Assembly: GCA_030043835.1 (NCBI GenBank)
Contig: JASHWY010000229.1
Location: 1 to 9,178, forward strand
Reading direction: 5' to 3'
DNA from: Thermoplasmata archaeon
GTDB lineage: Archaea; Thermoplasmatota; Thermoplasmata; Lutacidiplasmatales; UBA184
DNA length: 9,178 nt
This document shows positions 6,271-9,178 of the stretch, piece after piece. The notes below the pieces were generated by a model. It was given only the letters and a program-made list of their open reading frames with translations. It did not search any database and was not told where the DNA came from. The translations under genes and the position numbers were made by a program. Position 1 is the stretch's first letter, and each line of letters begins with the position of its first letter.

Positions 6271-7304
6271 GCGGCGCGTGCCGTCGGTCGTGCCGCGAGC
6301 ACGGTCCGGGCCATGGAAGGCGCGACGAGATAGCCTAGGCCGTAGAGCGCGGCGCCCAGGACGTCGAGCGTGAGGGCCCGCTCCTTCGGATGACCGCCTA
6401 GGAACCGAACGTACTGGGTGGCGAGCGAGGCGACTGCGCGACGGGTCGCGTTCGAGGCGACCGACTCGACCACGCGGCCCCCGTGGTAGAGGCGTTCGTA
6501 ATGGTCCGCCTGCCGGTCGAGCCACACGGCGAACTCCGCGCGGCCTCGCTCCTTCGCGAATGCTCCGAGATCCCGGTGCGCTTCCGAGGCGTGCTTGAGC
6601 CAGTTCACTTGGCCGGTCACGTTGCCGCTGAAGACCCGATATCGGGTCAAGCGCTGGTCGTCGAGGTAGAACCCCCAAGGGCCGACGGCAGCGAGCACGA
6701 AGAGCGCCAGGTCGGGAAGCTGCGCCTGTGCGAACCGCTCGGCGAAAGCACCGGAAAGGACGTCGCGGCGGGCCGCCATCGTGCTCAGATTGAACGTCGA
6801 GAAGCTCCGGGCGACCGCGATATCGAAGAGGTCGGCCTTGCGATCGGGACGAACGAGAACCGGGCCGGTCGCGTCGAATTCCGCGTCGGTCTCGACGGTT
6901 CTCCAGCGTTCCACGGAGACGGCCAGCCCCCGCTCGTCCATCACCCGCACCCGGTTGCGATAGAACCCGACCTCCGGGTGGTCGCGGAACGTCGCGAGGA
7001 CGTGGGCAAGCCGGCCGGGCTCGAACTCGTCGTCGTCGTCCAGGAACGCGAGGATTGGCGCACGGGTCGCGTGAACGGCGTTGAGGAGCCAGGCGCCGGT
7101 ACGAGGCTCGTCGTTGAGAAGGGCTGGGACCCCGTGCTCGCGGAGGAACCGGTCGACCGTCTCGTTGGCGAAGTCCTTCACGACCACGACCTCATAGCGG
7201 TCGCGGAGGAGGTCCTGCGCGAGGACCGAGCGCACCGCATCGAGGAGATACCGTTCGCGTCGGTACGCGCCGACGACGACCGCGATCTCCGGGTCCTCTG
7301 TCAT
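6267..7304 (-). CDS. family 2 glycosyltransferase (GT-A fold)
   Basis: This encodes a 345-residue protein with a GT2-type nucleotide-sugar-binding domain in its first half. The opening strand IAVVVGAYRRERYLLDAVRSVL (about 7-28) is the usual GT2 start. The motif FLDDDDEFEPG (87-97) contains the metal-binding DXD at 89-91. The C-terminal half has no family I recognise. It includes a Trp/Tyr-rich stretch (about 192-216) and a moderately hydrophobic segment near 310-335 that could associate with the membrane but is not a convincing transmembrane helix. The acceptor and sugar are unknown; cytoplasmic action on a lipid-linked or surface glycan is the usual role. I chose ATG 7304 because GGGAG (7317-7313) lies eight bases upstream, overlapping the previous gene's stop; an in-frame GTG at 7313 would put the start inside that element. 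The gene lies 12 bases after the exonuclease gene and is probably cotranscribed with it. Confidence 0.88.
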   Translation of the reverse strand: MTEDPEIAVVVGAYRRERYLLDAVRSVLAQDLLRDRYEVVVVKDFANETVDRFLREHGVPALLNDEPRTGAWLLNAVHATRAPILAFLDDDDEFEPGRLAHVLATFRDHPEVGFYRNRVRVMDERGLAVSVERWRTVETDAEFDATGPVLVRPDRKADLFDIAVARSFSTFNLSTMAARRDVLSGAFAERFAQAQLPDLALFVLAAVGPWGFYLDDQRLTRYRVFSGNVTGQVNWLKHASEAHRDLGAFAKERGRAEFAVWLDRQADHYERLYHGGRVVESVASNATRRAVASLATQYVRFLGGHPKERALTLDVLGAALYGLGYLVAPSMARTVLAARPTARAA

Positions 7305-7316
7305 CCCCCCCACTCC

Positions 7317-8129
7317 CTACGTCCCAGAGCCTTCCCCGACGACGAGCCGGCGATCTTGGGCGCCCTCCGGCGGGGCGGTGAGGTCCGGGAGGAGCCGGCG
7401 GGCGAGCTCGCGGGTGGCGAGATCGAGGAGGGGAACTAGGTTCACGGTGTCGGCCCGGTTGTACCGGATGAGACGGTCGAGCGCCGCGCGGCTTCCGCGC
7501 CGGTACTCCTGCCAGAGGCGGACCGCATCGAGGCCGTTTACCCCCTCGACACCGGTCCGGTCGCCGATCCCGAGGCGCTCCTCGATCCGCTTGAGGCCCC
7601 CCGCCTGCCCGAGCCGGTATAGGAGGAACCTCAAGTCGATGTGGACGGGCGGAGGAGCGAGCTGCGGGAACGCCGTCTCTAAGAACGGGAGGTCGAACCG
7701 GCTGCCGTTGAACGTCACCCAGACCGGGAACCGAGCGAGGTGGGCCGGGAGCTCCTCCAAGTCCTCTCCGGCGATGAACGAGCGCGTCGTGCCGCGGCCG
7801 TGGACCGCGACGACCGTCACGATCCCAGCATAGGGAGAGAGACCGGTCGTCTCGATGTCGAGGAACGCGGTCTCGGCGGCGAACTCCGGATAGACCCGCC
7901 AAGCCTCGCCGTCGGGCAGGCGGTGCCCAAAGAAGGCGGCGTCCCGCTCGGCGAGCGCGCGCTCGCTCGCGGAGAGCTCCATGCCGAGACGGCGCGCGAG
8001 CGAGTCCGAGAGGCGAAACTCGCTCGAACGGGCCTTGAGCTCCTTCCAGTCACGGACCCCGGCCCGCCAGAGCTCGGCCTCGGTCGCCCGGCCGACTCCC
8101 GAGAGATGGAGGAACGTAGCGCGGAGCAC
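7317..8129 (-). CDS. YprB-like RNase H-fold exonuclease (DEDD family)
   Basis: This encodes a 270-residue predicted 3'-5' exonuclease of the RNase_H_2 (YprB) type. The DEDD catalytic set is visible: Asp91 and Glu93 in FLDIETTG (Exo I), Asp146 in FNGSRFDLPFL (Exo II), and Tyr223 with Asp227 in YNRAD (Exo III, YxxxD form). The first 35 residues contain LSGVGRATEAELWRAGV, which resembles a helix-hairpin-helix DNA-contacting element and precedes the nuclease domain in many archaeal and bacterial relatives. The last 25 residues look disordered. The natural substrate of this family is not established; a role in DNA or RNA repair or turnover is inferred. The start is GTG at 8129, with an AT-rich element about 27 bases upstream. 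The gene lies 45 bases after the hypothetical gene on the same strand, and its TAG stop is immediately followed by the ribosome binding site of the glycosyltransferase gene. Confidence 0.88.
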   Translation of the reverse strand: MLRATFLHLSGVGRATEAELWRAGVRDWKELKARSSEFRLSDSLARRLGMELSASERALAERDAAFFGHRLPDGEAWRVYPEFAAETAFLDIETTGLSPYAGIVTVVAVHGRGTTRSFIAGEDLEELPAHLARFPVWVTFNGSRFDLPFLETAFPQLAPPPVHIDLRFLLYRLGQAGGLKRIEERLGIGDRTGVEGVNGLDAVRLWQEYRRGSRAALDRLIRYNRADTVNLVPLLDLATRELARRLLPDLTAPPEGAQDRRLVVGEGSGT

Positions 8130-8151
8130 GGGAACGACGACCAGCGCTCCC

Positions 8152-8160
8152 CCTTATTCG
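8152..8160 (-). promoter_or_regulatory. possible TATA box for the exonuclease/glycosyltransferase pair
   Basis: On the minus strand GAATAAG (8159-8153) is centred about 27 bases before the GTG start of the exonuclease gene, in the 45-base gap after the hypothetical gene. No Shine-Dalgarno-like sequence precedes that GTG, so a leaderless transcript starting here is plausible. It would make the exonuclease and glycosyltransferase genes a unit separable from the gene upstream. Confidence 0.3.
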
Positions 8161-8174
8161 TTCTTGGGCCCGGT

Positions 8175-8555
8175 CTATGGCTTCGGGTCGGCCGACTCGA
8201 CCGGGAGCGGTCCGAGCGGCGCCAGAAGCTCTTTGACCGCCGCCCAGAAGCGGGGGACCTCGGCGCGGGGGAGACGCCCCGAGTAGATTGGAGCGCGGCA
8301 TTCGGCCTCGAGGAGCTCGGGGTCGTCCGAGTCCCAGACGAGCCGGATCGTCCAGTCGGGTCGGTCCTCCTCGTAGGCGAAGACCTTCTTTCGGGGGTCG
8401 GTAGGAACCGGGTTCGCGACAAGGATGTCAAGCGGAGGATCCGGCGGCGGAGGCGGCCCACCGGTGAGCATCATCGGTGGGGCCGGTGGCGGGACCCTGA
8501 GCCGGATCCACGCGACGACCGGCCAATGGCTCCTTGAGACCCCGAGGCTCGGCAT
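8175..8555 (-). CDS. hypothetical protein with proline-rich N terminus
   Basis: I do not recognise this 126-residue protein. Residues 20-42 are very proline-rich (a run of five prolines at 34-38), followed by a compact-looking region from about 43 to 115. That region has alternating strands and helices, many acidic residues (YEEDRPDW, WDSDDPE) and a C-terminal amphipathic helix (PRFWAAVKELLAPL). There is no signal peptide, membrane segment or known catalytic motif. The start is uncertain. ATG 8555 is chosen because a TATA-like TAAA lies about 27 bases upstream, the spacing seen at other genes here. Two adjacent ATG codons (8474 and 8471) would give about 98-99 residues without most of the proline stretch, and are a serious alternative. 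Extension above 8555 runs into the hairpin region after the 23S rRNA and is unlikely. The reading frame is clean to TAG at 8177-8175. Confidence 0.55.
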   Translation of the reverse strand: MPSLGVSRSHWPVVAWIRLRVPPPAPPMMLTGGPPPPPDPPLDILVANPVPTDPRKKVFAYEEDRPDWTIRLVWDSDDPELLEAECRAPIYSGRLPRAEVPRFWAAVKELLAPLGPLPVESADPKP

Positions 8556-8577
8556 GGGGCAAAGAACGCAGAGGAAC

Positions 8578-8588
8578 GACTTTAGGTC
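8578..8588 (-). promoter_or_regulatory. possible TATA-like element for the hypothetical gene
   Basis: On the minus strand CCTAAAG (8586-8580) is the only AT-rich stretch in a very GC-rich segment. It is centred about 27 bases before ATG 8555, which supports that start and a leaderless transcript. The core is only four A/T bases, so this is weak. Confidence 0.25.
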
Positions 8589-8593
8589 CGCGG

Positions 8594-8639
8594 GCGTCCG
8601 TGGGGCGCGGACGCGGGCCGACGGCGCTCCCGCCCGTCG
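8594..8639 (-). repeat. two tandem GC-rich hairpins downstream of the 23S rRNA
   Basis: Two perfect inverted repeats sit side by side. The first has 7-base arms at 8594-8600 and 8608-8614 with a 7-base loop. The second has 6-base arms at 8619-8624 and 8634-8639 with a 9-base loop. Both stems are almost entirely G-C. They lie between the 23S 3' end and the hypothetical gene, right after the AT-rich hairpin at 8641-8665. They may belong to the rRNA trailer, for termination or processing, or simply reflect high GC content. Confidence 0.45.
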
Positions 8640-8640
8640 C

Positions 8641-8665
8641 GCAATTTTTCCGGGGAAAAAGTTGC
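8641..8665 (-). terminator. hairpin with T-run just past the 23S rRNA 3' end
   Basis: Read on the minus strand, this is an 11-base-pair stem. GCAA, a bulged C and TTTTTCC pair with GGAAAAATTGC around a two-base loop (8652-8653). It contains five T (8660-8656) at the point where transcripts leaving the 23S would arrive; archaeal RNA polymerase stops at oligo-T runs. Termination or rRNA 3'-end processing is therefore the likely role. The tight two-base loop means the real loop is probably opened to four to six bases. Confidence 0.45.
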
Positions 8666-8696
8666 ACACGCGTTCTGTGTAACTGCCAAGCAAAAC

Positions 8697-9178
8697 CAGG
8701 TGACGTAGCTGCGGACGTTAGTGGCCGCGGGCTGAGCGGATCGCCCGAAGGCTTTCCGCGTACACCCCGGCTCTATCGAACTCGTCTTCTACGAATGTCC
8801 TTCAAGGTCTCTCTTTTTCGAGGGGGTTTCGGGCTTAGATGCTTTCAGCCCTTATCCCGTAGCGCGTGGCTGCTCAGCGATGCCTTGCCAGACAACTGAT
8901 GGACTAGAGGCGCCGATTCCCCGTTCCTCTCGTACTGAGGGAACCTTCTCGTCAGAGACCCGTGCACTTCCGCCAAAAAGAAACACACCTGTCTCGCGAC
9001 GGTGTAAACCCAGCTCACGATCCCTTTTAATGGGCGAACAACCCCACCCTTGGTAGCTGCTGCACCACCAGGATAGGCAGAACCGACATCGAAGTAGCAA
9101 GCCTCCAGGTCGATAGGGACTCTTGCTGGAGACAACTCAGTTATCCCCGGGGTAACTTTTCTCTTATCACTGGCCCCT
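8697..9178 (-). rRNA. 23S ribosomal RNA, 3' portion (runs off the right edge)
   Basis: The minus strand from the window end carries the last part of domain V and all of domain VI of a 23S rRNA. Recognisable landmarks are GTTACCCCGGGGATAACTGA at the start, CTTCGATGTCGG, GGTTGTTCGCCCATTAAA, GTGAGCTGGGTTTA (peptidyl-transferase region) and the sarcin-ricin loop AGTACGAGAGGAAC (about 8937-8922). Further on come GCTGAAAGCATCTAAG and the terminal CACTAACGTCC. The TGGTGGTGCAGCAGCTACC segment is archaeal rather than bacterial. The gene starts beyond 9178. The 3' end is estimated from the distance past the terminal ACTAA and could be off by about 15 bases. No 5S rRNA or tRNA follows within the window. 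Short open frames inside this region are not genes. Confidence 0.95.

Noticed and set aside
1346..8537. Long open frames opposite or overlapping the main genes (for example 1346-2446 minus, 2799-3917 plus, 4028-4987 plus, 5323-6678 minus, 6483-7439 plus, 7740-8537 plus)
   Set aside because: Their translations are Arg/Asp/Glu/Pro-rich and low in complexity, as expected for shadow frames in GC-rich DNA, and the opposite frames encode clear protein families.
8845..9135. Minus-strand open frames of 80-100 codons at the right edge
   Set aside because: They lie entirely inside conserved 23S rRNA sequence.
1..9178. CRISPR array, insertion sequence, phage or defence island
   Set aside because: No regularly spaced direct repeats, transposase, integrase or terminal inverted repeats were seen, and the lone methyltransferase has no partner.

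Overview
This 9.2 kb window is archaeal. The clearest evidence is at the right edge, where the minus strand carries the 3' part of a 23S rRNA with archaeal-type sequence through the peptidyl-transferase, sarcin-ricin and 3'-terminal regions. Several genes have a TATA-like element about 27-32 bases before the start codon, as expected for archaeal leaderless or near-leaderless transcripts. The protein genes are strongly GC-rich, while the rRNA is only about 55% GC (hand count of 60 bases), which argues against a hyperthermophile. No 5S rRNA or tRNA is visible after the 23S, so the rRNA genes may be unlinked, as in Thermoplasmata. I suspect a GC-rich Thermoplasmatota-like lineage, but this is only an inference.

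Layout. 59-439 (+) is a small complete cupin. 677-871 (+) is a 64-residue zinc-ribbon protein lying between two poorly coding stretches (440-676 and 872-1210). 1211-2479 (+) is a multi-pass membrane protein resembling GT-C/GT87 mannosyltransferases. It converges with, and overlaps by 14 bases, a three-gene minus-strand operon for proton-translocating NAD(P) transhydrogenase: pntAA (4154-5293), pntAB (about 3851-4153) and pntB (2466-3854). Divergent from this operon is a beta-class DNA methyltransferase (5431-6270) with no visible restriction partner. It converges on a minus-strand cluster that runs, in transcription order, from the 23S rRNA through a hypothetical protein (8175-8555) and a YprB-like DEDD exonuclease (7317-8129) to a family 2 glycosyltransferase (6267-7304).

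How the genes work together. The three pnt genes build one membrane complex that uses the proton gradient to drive hydride transfer from NADH to NADP+. The exonuclease and glycosyltransferase genes are 12 bases apart and probably cotranscribed, with no obvious functional link. The other genes look like independent housekeeping functions.

I found no clearly new multi-gene system. The most notable oddity is the pntAA/pntAB junction. The pntAA stop (TAG) is in frame with the conserved start of PntAB, and no normal start codon lies between them. Deleting one base would recreate the GTGA start/stop overlap that is intact at the next junction of the same operon. The string of hairpins after the 23S rRNA and some unusual 23S positions are the next most interesting items.
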